Notes under the pieces: generated by a model | The model's database searches: none | What the model saw: only the letters and a program-made list of their open reading frames with translations | What the model was told of the DNA's origin: nothing | NCBI GenBank assembly: GCA_017305665.1 | Contig: JAFKKH010000007.1 | Coordinates: 1-64,000 of the forward strand | Reading direction: 5' to 3' | DNA: 64,000 nt | DNA from: Hyphomicrobiales bacterium | Lineage (GTDB): Bacteria > Pseudomonadota > Alphaproteobacteria > Rhizobiales > Xanthobacteraceae | Translations under genes and position numbers: made by a program | Shown here: piece after piece, positions 44,357 to 53,305 of the stretch | Layout: each line of letters starts with the position of its first letter | Position numbering within the stretch: the stretch's first letter is position 1

Positions 44357-45025
44357 TCAATCTTCCTTGACCCATTGCTCGACGGTCATGACGTCGGGCA
44401 GTTGCGCGTAACCGCGCGGCCACATGTCGACGACCCATTCCACATGGGTTGCGCGATCCACCAGAACAGCCGTGTTGTGCGGCGTCTGCAGCACGAGCGC
44501 GTTGCCGCGATAATGCGGATTCCCTACCGTATGAAACTTCAGCAGCTTCCAGTTCTGCAGCACCAGCAGCAGGCTCGTGGTGTTGCGCGTGGTATCCCAG
44601 CAATCGAAGTTGTGCTGATCATCCCTGGCGCGGAAGTCAGCGCGCGCGACGCGCTTGTTGGTCCCAAGGATCGGCCCCATGCGGCGATCAAACCAGACCA
44701 CCGCCTTCTGCACCGCCTTGCGCTCGGCCGCGGCTGAGGCGTGGCCGGCCGCCATGATCCGCGTCAGCGCGGCCTTGTCGCCGGCGGTGAAATCGAGGAT
44801 TTCGCGGCGCCGGCAGACGAAGCCGTAGCATACCGTCATTGATTTCGCGGTCGGCGGATAGATCGAGACCGAGGTGTAGAGCTGCGAGATTCCTGAACTC
44901 AGTTCGACGGCCTCGGCACGGCTGTTCATGGCTTGCAGCAGGAGCAGCATCGCAGCCGCGACAACGAGAGACAGCAAACGAGGCACGCGCACGCCGCCGT
45001 GCTTAAGATCCAAGATATCAGCCAT
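44357..45025 (-). CDS. Exported protein with transglutaminase-like Cys-His-Asp arrangement
   Basis: A 222-residue protein with an N-terminal signal/anchor (LLSLVVAAAMLLLLQAM). No named family is certain. In the mature part Cys142 (FDCWDTTRNTTSLL), His183 (TPHNTAVLVD) and Asp200 (VEWVVDMWPRG) occur in the order and approximate spacing of the transglutaminase-like catalytic triad (Cys, ~40, His, ~17, Asp), and the local sequence around each fits that fold. It could be a periplasmic cysteine peptidase or amidase; this is inference. Two further cysteines (VCYGFVC) may form a disulfide. I use the ATG at 45025; a GTG two codons earlier is possible. AAGGA lies upstream. Confidence 0.6.
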   Translation of the reverse strand: MADILDLKHGGVRVPRLLSLVVAAAMLLLLQAMNSRAEAVELSSGISQLYTSVSIYPPTAKSMTVCYGFVCRRREILDFTAGDKAALTRIMAAGHASAAAERKAVQKAVVWFDRRMGPILGTNKRVARADFRARDDQHNFDCWDTTRNTTSLLLVLQNWKLLKFHTVGNPHYRGNALVLQTPHNTAVLVDRATHVEWVVDMWPRGYAQLPDVMTVEQWVKED

Positions 45026-45200
45026 CGTCACGCAGTGAGATTCCTTGTATCGATATCGATCCGCGTCGGGACGAGTTTCATGTTTGGACTCAGACTAGCC
45101 CGCCCACGCAGAGAAAAGGTCGCATCGCCGCAACAGCGATCCAAATTTTATCGTGAGGATATGCAAGCGCCATCACATGGCTGTTATCCCGCCGCTGTCG

Positions 45201-45662
45201 TCACACCGGCAACGGCGCGTCGCGCTTGACCTCCTCCATCACGGCGTAGGTCCGTGTCTCGCGCACGCCGGGAAGTGCCAGCAGGCTCTCGCCGAGAAAC
45301 CGGCGATAGGCGGTCATGTCGGCCACGCGCGCCTTGACGAGGTAATCGAAACCGCCGGCGACCATGTGACACTCCAGCACTTCCGGCGCGAGGCGGATCG
45401 CGCGCGAGAAGCGCTCGAAGACATCGGGCGTGGTCTTGTCGAGCAGCACCTCGACAAAAACAAGCAGCCCCAGACCGAGCTGATGGGGATTGAGCCGCGC
45501 GCCGTAGCCCTCGATGAAGCCGTCCCGCTGCAGCCGCTTGAGCCGCTCGCCGATCGAGGTCGGCGACAAGCCGATCCGCTCGGCCAGTTCGACATTGGCG
45601 ATCCGGCCATCACCTTGAAGTATAGAGAGGATTTTACGGTCTGTTTTGTCTATTTCGCTCAT
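45201..45662 (-). CDS. putR: Lrp/AsnC-family regulator of proline utilisation, PutR
   Basis: A 153-residue Lrp/AsnC protein: N-terminal helix-turn-helix (about 5-55, DRKILSILQGDGRIANVELA with LSPTSIGERLKRL) and a C-terminal RAM effector domain (about 70-150, VFVEVLLDK and GGFDYLVKARV). It is divergent from putA with 110 bases between the starts, the arrangement of PutR-type activators that respond to proline. I chose the ATG at 45662; a TTG four codons earlier is less likely. An AT-rich candidate site is at 45691-45707. Confidence 0.88.
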   Translation of the reverse strand: MSEIDKTDRKILSILQGDGRIANVELAERIGLSPTSIGERLKRLQRDGFIEGYGARLNPHQLGLGLLVFVEVLLDKTTPDVFERFSRAIRLAPEVLECHMVAGGFDYLVKARVADMTAYRRFLGESLLALPGVRETRTYAVMEEVKRDAPLPV

Positions 45663-45690
45663 ATTCTCTAGCAACTATCAAAATTACCTC

Positions 45691-45707
45691 ATTTTATAAG
45701 GCAAAAT
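45691..45707. promoter_or_regulatory. AT-rich inverted repeat in the putR-putA intergenic region
   Basis: ATTTT and AAAAT arms around 7 bases (45691-45707) lie in an AT-rich patch that is unusual for this GC-rich sequence. Lrp-type regulators prefer such sites. This is the likeliest PutR operator. Confidence 0.4.
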
Positions 45708-45772
45708 CGCTGAATTGTCTATCGAAGCACGGCAGCCCACACGCTAGTTTCGAGGTCGTGAGGAAATCGCCG

Positions 45773-48700
45773 ATGTCAGTTCGACCGCCCTTGTCGCCCT
45801 TTTCAGCCGCCTACGCGCCCGAGGATCGGACGATTGCGGGCGGACTGCTTGCCGAGGCGCGATTGCCGCCCGAGGGAGAAGCCCGGATCGACCACGCCGC
45901 GCGGCGGCTGATCGACGCCATCCGCCAGAACGATGACCCACTGGGCGGGGTCGAAGACATGCTGCGCGAGTTCGCGCTCTCCACGAGCGAGGGGCTCGCC
46001 CTGATGGTGCTTGCCGAGGCGCTGCTGCGCGTGCCCGATGCGCGCACCGCCGACCAGTTCATTGAGGACAAGCTCGGTCAGGGCGACTTCATCCATCACG
46101 AGACCAAATCCACCGCCTTCCTGGTCAACGCATCGTCCTGGGCGCTCGGATTGTCAGCCAGGGTCATCCAGCCCGGAGAGACGCCGCAGGGCACCATCGG
46201 CCGGCTGACCAAACGTCTGGGTGCGCCCGCGATCCGCGCCGCCACGCGCCAGGCGATGCGGCTGATGGGCAGCCACTTCGTGCTCGGCGAAACGATCGAG
46301 GCGGCGCTGGATAAAGCCCGCGCGGGGGCATCCAGTCATGCCCGATATTCCTTCGACATGCTCGGCGAAGGCGCGCGCACCGCCAGCGATGCGGACCGTT
46401 ACTTCAATTCCTATGCGGCGGCGATCGATGCCATCGGCCAGGTAGCGGGTAACAGACCCCTGCCCGACCATCCCGGCATTTCCGTCAAGCTCTCGGCACT
46501 GCATCCACGCTACGAAGCGGTAAGCCGCCAGCGGGTGATGACGGAACTCGTTCCACGCGTGATCGATCTCGCCAACCGCGCCAAGGCCCGCGATCTCAAC
46601 TTTACCGTCGACGCCGAGGAAGCCGACCGGCTGGAACTGTCGCTCGACGTGATCGCAGCGGTGTTTGCTGACACGTCACTCACCGGCTGGAACGGTTTTG
46701 GCCTCGCCATCCAGGCCTACCAGAAACGTGCCAGCGCGGTGATCGGCTATATCGACGAACTCACAAGCCGCCTGAACCGGCAAATGATGGTCCGCCTGGT
46801 GAAGGGCGCATACTGGGACACCGAGATCAAGCGCGCGCAGGAGCGCGGGCTCGACGGCTATCCGGTGTTCAGCCGGAAGGCGATGACCGACCTCAACTAC
46901 ATCGCGTGCGCAAAGAAGCTGCTGGCGCTGCGTCCGCGCGTGTTCCCGCAATTCGCCACTCACAACGCCTTGACGGTCGCCACGCTGCTCGAACTCACGG
47001 GCGATGACGATGGCTACGAATTCCAGCGCCTCCATGGTATGGGGGAAGCACTCTACACCAAGCTGGCAGAGGATCATCCTTCCATTGCTTGCCGCACCTA
47101 TGCGCCGGTCGGCAGCCACCGCGATCTGCTTGCCTATCTGGTGCGCCGCCTGCTCGAGAACGGCGCCAACTCGTCATTCGTCGCGATGGCATCTGATTCC
47201 AGCGTGCCGGCCGACGATTTACTGCGGCGGCCGTCTGATGTCGTCGGTTCCAGTGATCATGCCGCGCATCCAAATATCCCGTTGCCGCGCGACATGCTGC
47301 TGCCTCAGCGGATCAATTCGCGCGGCATCGAATTCGGCGAACGCGCCGCGCTGGACGACCTTGTCGCCAAGGTCGCAGCTGAATCTGTTTCATTCGCAGC
47401 CGTAAACGACGGCACGCCTGACGATGCGAGCCGCGCAGTTACGGCGGCACGCGCCGGATTTGCCGCATGGAGCCGCACACCGGCGAATCATCGCGCGGAC
47501 GCACTGGAGCGTGCGGCGGATTTGCTCGAACAGCGCCTGGCGCATTTCATCGCGCTGCTGCAGCGCGAGGGCGGCAAGACACTGGATGACTCTGTGTCGG
47601 AAGTCCGCGAGGCCGCCGACTTTTGCCGCTATTACGCTGCGGAGGGCCGCAAGCTGTTTGACGAAGGACAGGCGATGCCGGGGCCAACCGGCGAGAGCAA
47701 CACGCTGCGGTTGCGCGGACGCGGTGTTTTCGCTGCGATCTCGCCCTGGAATTTCCCGCTCGCGATCTTCATCGGCCAGGTAACCGCGGCGCTGGTGAGT
47801 GGAAATACGGTGGTCGCAAAGCCCGCCGAGCAAACGCCCAAGATCGCGGCCGAAGCGGTGCGCCTGCTGCACGAAGCCGGCATTCCCAAAACGGTACTTC
47901 ACCTCATTCAGGGCGACGGCCGCATCGGTGCGGCACTGGTGGCGCATCCCGACATCGCCGGTGTGGTCTTCACCGGTTCGACGGAAGTGGCGCGCTCCAT
48001 CAATCGCACGCTCGCCGCCAAGGACGGCCCGATCGTGCCGCTGATCGCGGAGACCGGCGGCATCAATGCCATGATCGTCGATGCCACCGCATTGCCCGAA
48101 CAGGTGGCCGATGATGTCGTGACCTCGGCATTTCGCTCGGCGGGACAGCGCTGTTCGGCGCTGCGGCTGCTGTTCGTGCAGGAGGATGTGGCCGATCGCA
48201 TGATCGAGATGATCGCCGGCGCGGCACGCGAACTGAAAATCGGCGATCCCTCCGATCCCGCCACCCATATTGGTTGGGTGATCGACCGTGAGGCCAAGGA
48301 TCGGCTCGATGCGCATATTACGCGCATGATGCGGGAGGCACGCGTGCACCTTGCCGGCAAGGCACCCGCATCGGGTAATTTCGTCGCACCGCATATCTTC
48401 GAACTGACCGACGCCCGCCAACTGACCGGGGAGGTGTTCGGCCCGATCCTCCATGTCGTGCGCTATCGCGCGGACGACCTTGGCGCGGTCCTGCGAGTCA
48501 TCGCCGGCAGCGGCTATGGCCTGACGCTCGGCATTCATTCGCGCATCGACGACACAGTCGAGACCATCATGGACCGCTTGTCGGTCGGGAATGTCTACGT
48601 CAACCGCAACATGATCGGCGCGGTGGTCGGCGTGCAGCCGTTCGGCGGCCACGGCCTGTCGGGGACCGGACCCAAGGCCGGCGGCCCGCACTACCTGCCT

Positions 48701-48781
48701 CGGTTTGCCACCGAGCAGACCGTGACGATCAATACGGCGGCGGCCGGCGGCAATGCCGCGCTGATGACCGACGAGAGTTAG
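45773..48781 (+). CDS. putA: Bifunctional proline dehydrogenase / P5C dehydrogenase PutA (minimal type)
   Basis: A 1002-residue bifunctional enzyme converting proline to glutamate. The FAD proline dehydrogenase barrel spans about 60-450 (VKLSALHPRYE, RLVKGAYWDTEIKRAQ, FATHNALTVATL). The aldehyde dehydrogenase domain spans about 510-980, with ISPWNFPLAIF, a Glu in AETGGINAMIVD and catalytic Cys794 (SAGQRCSALR). There is no N-terminal ribbon-helix-helix DNA-binding domain and no C-terminal extension, as in the 999-residue Bradyrhizobium PutA; regulation therefore falls to PutR. The ATG at 45773 has GAGGAAAT upstream. Confidence 0.97.
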   Translation: MSVRPPLSPFSAAYAPEDRTIAGGLLAEARLPPEGEARIDHAARRLIDAIRQNDDPLGGVEDMLREFALSTSEGLALMVLAEALLRVPDARTADQFIEDKLGQGDFIHHETKSTAFLVNASSWALGLSARVIQPGETPQGTIGRLTKRLGAPAIRAATRQAMRLMGSHFVLGETIEAALDKARAGASSHARYSFDMLGEGARTASDADRYFNSYAAAIDAIGQVAGNRPLPDHPGISVKLSALHPRYEAVSRQRVMTELVPRVIDLANRAKARDLNFTVDAEEADRLELSLDVIAAVFADTSLTGWNGFGLAIQAYQKRASAVIGYIDELTSRLNRQMMVRLVKGAYWDTEIKRAQERGLDGYPVFSRKAMTDLNYIACAKKLLALRPRVFPQFATHNALTVATLLELTGDDDGYEFQRLHGMGEALYTKLAEDHPSIACRTYAPVGSHRDLLAYLVRRLLENGANSSFVAMASDSSVPADDLLRRPSDVVGSSDHAAHPNIPLPRDMLLPQRINSRGIEFGERAALDDLVAKVAAESVSFAAVNDGTPDDASRAVTAARAGFAAWSRTPANHRADALERAADLLEQRLAHFIALLQREGGKTLDDSVSEVREAADFCRYYAAEGRKLFDEGQAMPGPTGESNTLRLRGRGVFAAISPWNFPLAIFIGQVTAALVSGNTVVAKPAEQTPKIAAEAVRLLHEAGIPKTVLHLIQGDGRIGAALVAHPDIAGVVFTGSTEVARSINRTLAAKDGPIVPLIAETGGINAMIVDATALPEQVADDVVTSAFRSAGQRCSALRLLFVQEDVADRMIEMIAGAARELKIGDPSDPATHIGWVIDREAKDRLDAHITRMMREARVHLAGKAPASGNFVAPHIFELTDARQLTGEVFGPILHVVRYRADDLGAVLRVIAGSGYGLTLGIHSRIDDTVETIMDRLSVGNVYVNRNMIGAVVGVQPFGGHGLSGTGPKAGGPHYLPRFATEQTVTINTAAAGGNAALMTDES

Positions 48782-48917
48782 TCAACGTCCCTCGGTGCAG
48801 GCCGCCGCGCGGAAACTGCCGTTGCATCGTGCCGCAGGACGGATCAAATAGCTCCTGCAGACCCACGCTGACGATTTCGCGGCGCGGAAATTGAGTGAGA
48901 CACGGGAGCAACGTCAG

Positions 48918-50123
48918 ATGGACAACGGCATCTTCGCAGGCCTCAAGGTTCTGGATTGCGCGAGCTTCATTGCCGCGCCCGCGGCCGCGACGGTGCTGTC
49001 CGATTTCGGCGCCGAGGTCATCAAGATCGAACCTCCGGGCGCCGGCGATCCCTATCGTAATCTGCCGAACCTGCCCGGCTATCCCATCAGCCAGCACAAC
49101 TACGCATGGATGCTGGAATCGCGGAACAAAAGAAGCCTCGCCCTCGATCTCAGCAAGCCGGAAGGGCAGCAGGTGTTGCGGCGGCTGGTCGCCGAGACCG
49201 ATGTGTTCATTACCAATTTTCCACCGAGCGTGCGCAAGAAACTCGGCCTGACCTATGACGAGCTCGCGCCGCTCAACGCGCGCATGATCTACGCTTCGTT
49301 CACCGGCTACGGCGAGAAGGGTGAGGAAGCCAACAAGCCCGGCTTCGACAGCAACGCTTACTGGGCACGCTCCGGCCTGATGGATCTGGTGCGCGCCGAC
49401 ACCAACACTACACCGGCCCGTTCGGTCGCGGGCATGGGCGATCACCCCTGCGCCATGGCGCTCTACAGCGCGATCGTCACCGCGCTCTACAAGCGCGAAC
49501 GCACCGGCAGGGGCTCGCATGTCAGTTCAAACCTGATGGCCAACGGCATCTGGGCCGGCGGTGTGCTGGCACAGGCAAAACTTGTCTCCGCCGAATTTCA
49601 GGAGCGCCGGCCGCGCGAGCGCGCGCTCAACGCGGTCACCAATCACTATCGCTGCAAGGATGGCCGCTGGATCATTCTGTCGCTGCTCAGCGAGGACAAG
49701 CAATGGCCGATCCTGGCGCGGATCATGGGCCGCGAGGACCTCGTCACCGATCCCCGCTTCGCGACCAAGAAAGACCGGCATGCGCGATCCCTCGAGTTGA
49801 TCAAGATCTTCGACGAGACCTTCGCGACCAAGGATCTGGCGGAATGGCGCAGGCTTCTCGACGGCAACGGGCTGGTGTTCGGCGTCGTCGGCATTCTCGA
49901 CGATCTGCCGACCGATCAGCAGATGCTCGACAACGAGGTTCTGCTCCCGTTCGAGAACGACACCACGCTGACGATCAACAGCCCGATATGGGTCGACGGC
50001 TGCGACAAGGTCCGCCCGCGTCTTCCGCCGGCGGTCGGCGAGCATAGCGACGAGATCCTGCGCAGCGCCGGATATGGCGAGGCCGAGATCAAGCAGCTCC
50101 GCGCGGCCGGGACGGTGGGCTGA
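48918..50123 (+). CDS. CaiB/BaiF family CoA-transferase (second)
   Basis: A 401-residue class III CoA-transferase. It has LKVLDCASFIAAPAAATVLSD at the start, AEVIKIEPP, and the presumed catalytic Asp in VAGMGDHPCAMALYSAI. It is not a close copy of the enzyme at 27639. It transfers CoA between acids such as formyl, oxalyl, succinyl or aryl substrates; nothing local tells which. GGGAG lies 9 bases before the ATG at 48918. It stands 137 bases after putA and converges on a tiny membrane-protein gene 4 bases past its stop. Confidence 0.87.
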   Translation: MDNGIFAGLKVLDCASFIAAPAAATVLSDFGAEVIKIEPPGAGDPYRNLPNLPGYPISQHNYAWMLESRNKRSLALDLSKPEGQQVLRRLVAETDVFITNFPPSVRKKLGLTYDELAPLNARMIYASFTGYGEKGEEANKPGFDSNAYWARSGLMDLVRADTNTTPARSVAGMGDHPCAMALYSAIVTALYKRERTGRGSHVSSNLMANGIWAGGVLAQAKLVSAEFQERRPRERALNAVTNHYRCKDGRWIILSLLSEDKQWPILARIMGREDLVTDPRFATKKDRHARSLELIKIFDETFATKDLAEWRRLLDGNGLVFGVVGILDDLPTDQQMLDNEVLLPFENDTTLTINSPIWVDGCDKVRPRLPPAVGEHSDEILRSAGYGEAEIKQLRAAGTVG

Positions 50124-50127
50124 TCTC

Positions 50128-50292
50128 TCAGCGATGCAGCCACGGCCACGCGAGGACAAGCGCGATCAGGCCCAGAACGATGGCGATGCCGATGGCCCAT
50201 GAACTGACGCGCGCCGCACTGGCTGCCTCGCGATCGCTTTCGTTCCGGGCGATCTCGCGGTTGCGTTCCTTTTCGCTCTGCGGCTCGCTCAT
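50128..50292 (-). CDS. Small single-span membrane protein, 54 aa
   Basis: A 54-residue protein: a highly charged N-terminus (about 1-30, rich in Glu, Arg and Asn) and one C-terminal membrane helix (about 33-51, SSWAIGIAIVLGLIALVLA) ending WPWLHR. The ATG at 50292 follows AGGGGGCAGGCG. The function is unknown. Low confidence comes from its small size only; the composition is clearly protein-like. Confidence 0.6.
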   Translation of the reverse strand: MSEPQSEKERNREIARNESDREAASAARVSSWAIGIAIVLGLIALVLAWPWLHR

Positions 50293-50394
50293 CGCCTGCC
50301 CCCTGCGGATGAAAGGTCGCGCCATCAAATCCCAACAGGGAAAATAGTTCCAGCACGCATCCGCGCCATAAACGCGGTCAGATGAGATTCGCTC

Positions 50395-52002
50395 TCAGCG
50401 CGCGCCGACGAAACACATGCCAATATGGCTTGACGTCATCGCCTTGCCGGTCACCTGACAGGAGAGACCCTTGGCACAGGTCCAGGCACGAAAGCTCTCG
50501 TCGGGAGTCCCATCGCGGCCGTTGTCGTAACAGGTCGCGCCCCAGCCGTTGTCATATTCGGTACCGGCCAGTTCCCTGCTGCCGCGCAACTGCGGCCGAT
50601 CGGAAAAGCCGCGCGAGAAATCCGGCGCGCGGCCATCGCGCATCGCCACGAGGATGTCACGACGGCGCGCCTGATCGCCGAAGAAATGCGGCGACGCCGG
50701 AACAACCACGGAATTGTCGGGCTTGGCTGCCATCCAGTCCACGCCCGGAAAATGAAAACCGCCGATGCCCCGGGTTTGGTGGCAGCCTGCGCAGGTGATG
50801 TCGTTCAGTCGCCGCTCGAACCCGGCGACCGAACGAATATTCCGGAATGCGGTGCCTTTGCTGGATGCCTTTTCGAGCGCCGTGACAACATCGGCCTTGC
50901 GAAACAGGGCTTTCGCATCGTCATCTGGTCCGACCAGCCCGAACGCCGGCTGCAGGTCCGATGGCGCGAATCCAACAGGCGTTGGCGCCAGTGCGGCCGA
51001 AGCGAGGAACTCATCCGGCACGATCAACGTGCCGCGTTCGAGCGCAGCAAGATGATCTGGCATGAGCAACCATGTCCGAAAGGCGGATGCGAGCACGGGG
51101 TCGGACAATAGCCGCGCGCGGTCGATCTGGTCCTCCAGCTTCACTTCATCGAATACATGCGAACTTTTGTCGTAATCGAACACCTTCAGCAGGTAGTCGG
51201 TGCGAAAATCCCGCACCGCCGATTTCGGTGCGTGCGCGATCTGCAGGTTGGTTTCGATCCGGAACAGATTCTCGGGCTGCAGCAGTTCAAGCGGACCGCC
51301 CGGCGCCATCAACCGAAGAGCAAGCTCAGCGCCCGACTGCGACAGGTCTGATATCGCAAGCCAACGGCGGGCAATCTCGGCGCAGGTGACCGACGACGAC
51401 CTGCCCTTCGCATGGAACACGGCATTCAGCGTCATCGGCAGGCGCGGCGGACCCGCTGCAACGTCCGCCGTCGTTCCATCGACCCGCGTGAGCCGATAGA
51501 TCAGCCGGATCTCGCCACAGGTTTCGGGAGAGACATAAGCGCGATCCATGCGATTAACGATGCCCGCCAGCATGAAGCGCGTCGCGCCGGAATACAGCGC
51601 AGCGCGGTCGAACAATTGGAAATCGAACGATGCGCCCACCCCGATCGATTCTTTGGGGAGATTGGCCTTGTGCCGCGCGATGTAGCGGTCGAACTCGGCG
51701 TCGATCGCCTTGCGAACCGGCGCCATCGACGGCAGCGCGAACAGCGCATCGTTGCGCATGGGACCGTCGTCGGTTCCCGACGCATCCAGGATAGCGCGGA
51801 TACCGAATCCTCTGGCATCAAGACCCGCGGTCCGATGCTCTCTCAGATCGAGTTCGCGCAGCGCAAGCGGATCAGTGACTGCAAGACCGCGTTCAAGCGC
51901 AGCGGCTTGTCCCGCGCGGGGTAATGCGAGGCAGCACAGCAAGATAGCAACTAACGGTAACGATCGCGGCACGCGCCTGCTCCCGGCAACGGGGATGTCC
52001 AT
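50395..52002 (-). CDS. Exported protein with one c-type haem motif (CXXCH), unknown function
   Basis: A 535-residue protein. A signal peptide (VPRSLPLVAILLCCLALPRAGQA) is followed by a long region I do not recognise (about 50-390; it includes GIVNRMDRAYVSPETCGEIRLIYR). A CXXCH haem site occurs at ITCAGCHQTRGIGGFHF (about 420-436), and the last 60 residues carry paired cysteines likely to form disulfides (ATCYDN, WTCAKGLSC, IGMCF). It is probably a periplasmic or surface monohaem protein. The ATG at 52002 is chosen because the signal peptide begins there; an upstream extension is not protein-like. No neighbour explains its role. Confidence 0.7.
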   Translation of the reverse strand: MDIPVAGSRRVPRSLPLVAILLCCLALPRAGQAAALERGLAVTDPLALRELDLREHRTAGLDARGFGIRAILDASGTDDGPMRNDALFALPSMAPVRKAIDAEFDRYIARHKANLPKESIGVGASFDFQLFDRAALYSGATRFMLAGIVNRMDRAYVSPETCGEIRLIYRLTRVDGTTADVAAGPPRLPMTLNAVFHAKGRSSSVTCAEIARRWLAISDLSQSGAELALRLMAPGGPLELLQPENLFRIETNLQIAHAPKSAVRDFRTDYLLKVFDYDKSSHVFDEVKLEDQIDRARLLSDPVLASAFRTWLLMPDHLAALERGTLIVPDEFLASAALAPTPVGFAPSDLQPAFGLVGPDDDAKALFRKADVVTALEKASSKGTAFRNIRSVAGFERRLNDITCAGCHQTRGIGGFHFPGVDWMAAKPDNSVVVPASPHFFGDQARRRDILVAMRDGRAPDFSRGFSDRPQLRGSRELAGTEYDNGWGATCYDNGRDGTPDESFRAWTCAKGLSCQVTGKAMTSSHIGMCFVGAR

Positions 52003-52090
52003 GAGACAAACCCCGTCCGACCGGAAAATAGTCCAACCTGGCGCGCGCTGTCGCGCACCATCAGGTGATGATGCGGCAGCCCAGGCCGCT

Positions 52091-53041
52091 TCAGCGCGCG
52101 ACCACCAGACCCCGGCGGGTGATGACCACCCAGCGGCCGTCCTGCTTGCGGATCGCATCGATGCGGCCGAGGCCCGGCACCGGATCGCCGGCATAGACCT
52201 CATAAATCCCGGTGCGCCCCTCGATTACTGCACCGCCATTGGCAACATTGCGCAGCACCCAGTCCGGAACGGTCGGCAGGCGCGCGAATTCCGGCTTCGG
52301 CGAAGGCAGCGGCACGGGCGCAGCCGAAGCGGTCGGGATCGATCCGGTCACGTCCTTTGCCGACGTAGGCGAAGCCGCGGGCGCTGCTGCGACATGCTGC
52401 TTCTCGACGTTATCGTTCAGCTTGGCGAGCTTGGACGCAGAATCGGCGTGCGCCTTTTCCATCTTGTCGAGGCGATCGTTGACCTTGGCGAACTGGCCGG
52501 CGTCACCCTTGGCTGCGCGGTCGGTGCCCGCTTTCAGCGCGGCAACTTCGGACTCGAGGCGCTTGATCGTGGCCTCCATGGCCTGGGTACGGCTTGTCGC
52601 CGACGGTTGCTCGGCTGCGACGCCATGACCAAGGCCGGATGTCGCGAACGACCCGCCAACCACGCCTGCGATCGCTGCCAGCACCGCGACGGCCGCGATC
52701 ACGGACAGGCGCTTGCCCCACCGGCCCGACGTCTGCGCGGCATCGACCCTCGCCGACCCATGCTCGATGGTCGCGTCATCCCACGACCGGTCGCGCGACG
52801 GCGCCATGATCATGACCTTGCCGGTCTCACGCGGCGCATCCGCAGCAGGCGCATCAGCCTTGACTTCAACCTTGGGCGCTTCCGCCTTCGGTGCTTCGGG
52901 CTTGATGTCATCCGGCGGCGGCGCGGACAATTCCTGATCCGGCGCGAGCTTTGGAGATTCGACGTTCGAAGACATGTCGGTCGCGCCAGCGGCTTTCCCG
53001 CCGACAGCGCCGGTGGCCTGATCAGACGAATGGTCACTCAC
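52091..53041 (-). CDS. Single-span membrane protein with periplasmic coiled coil and C-terminal domain
   Basis: A 316-residue protein: a disordered Pro/Ala/Lys-rich cytoplasmic part (about 1-108), a transmembrane helix (about 112-132), a periplasmic coiled coil (about 152-213), a Pro-rich linker and a small compact C-terminal domain (about 250-316, VPDWVLRNVANGGAVIEG through DGRWVVITRRGLVVAR). The layout resembles envelope spanning proteins, but I recognise no family function. The start is GTG at 53041 with a perfect GGAGG 7 bases upstream. Two inverted repeats lie in its promoter region. Confidence 0.75.
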   Translation of the reverse strand: MSDHSSDQATGAVGGKAAGATDMSSNVESPKLAPDQELSAPPPDDIKPEAPKAEAPKVEVKADAPAADAPRETGKVMIMAPSRDRSWDDATIEHGSARVDAAQTSGRWGKRLSVIAAVAVLAAIAGVVGGSFATSGLGHGVAAEQPSATSRTQAMEATIKRLESEVAALKAGTDRAAKGDAGQFAKVNDRLDKMEKAHADSASKLAKLNDNVEKQHVAAAPAASPTSAKDVTGSIPTASAAPVPLPSPKPEFARLPTVPDWVLRNVANGGAVIEGRTGIYEVYAGDPVPGLGRIDAIRKQDGRWVVITRRGLVVAR

Positions 53042-53072
53042 GTTAAAACCTCCGGTAAAAAGTTGACCTTTT

Positions 53073-53147
53073 GGTAACTTTCATTACTTGCGAAATCGTT
53101 ACCTTGAGGGCCATTACGGAAATTTTAGGATTTCTTCCGGTCCGTAA
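53073..53147. promoter_or_regulatory. Two inverted repeats upstream of the 316-aa membrane protein gene
   Basis: GGTAAC (53073-53078) with GTTACC (53098-53103), and TTACGGA (53114-53120) with TCCGTAA (53141-53147), are perfect arms with 19- and 20-base spacing. They lie 32-106 bases upstream of the minus-strand GTG start and 160-230 bases upstream of the plus-strand GST gene. They are candidate operators; no consensus was matched. Confidence 0.35.
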
Positions 53148-53305
53148 AACGGCCGAAACAGGGCCGACCCGACGCCCGTGCCGCAACTCGCGGAGGCGCT
53201 TGCGGCCTTTTGCCTCCAATTGCGCCCTCTGATTTCCCGGCTAGAGTGCCTGGCGCCACCCCGTCCGGTTGACGGGAGATGACGTCCATCCATGGGAAAC
53301 GCCTT

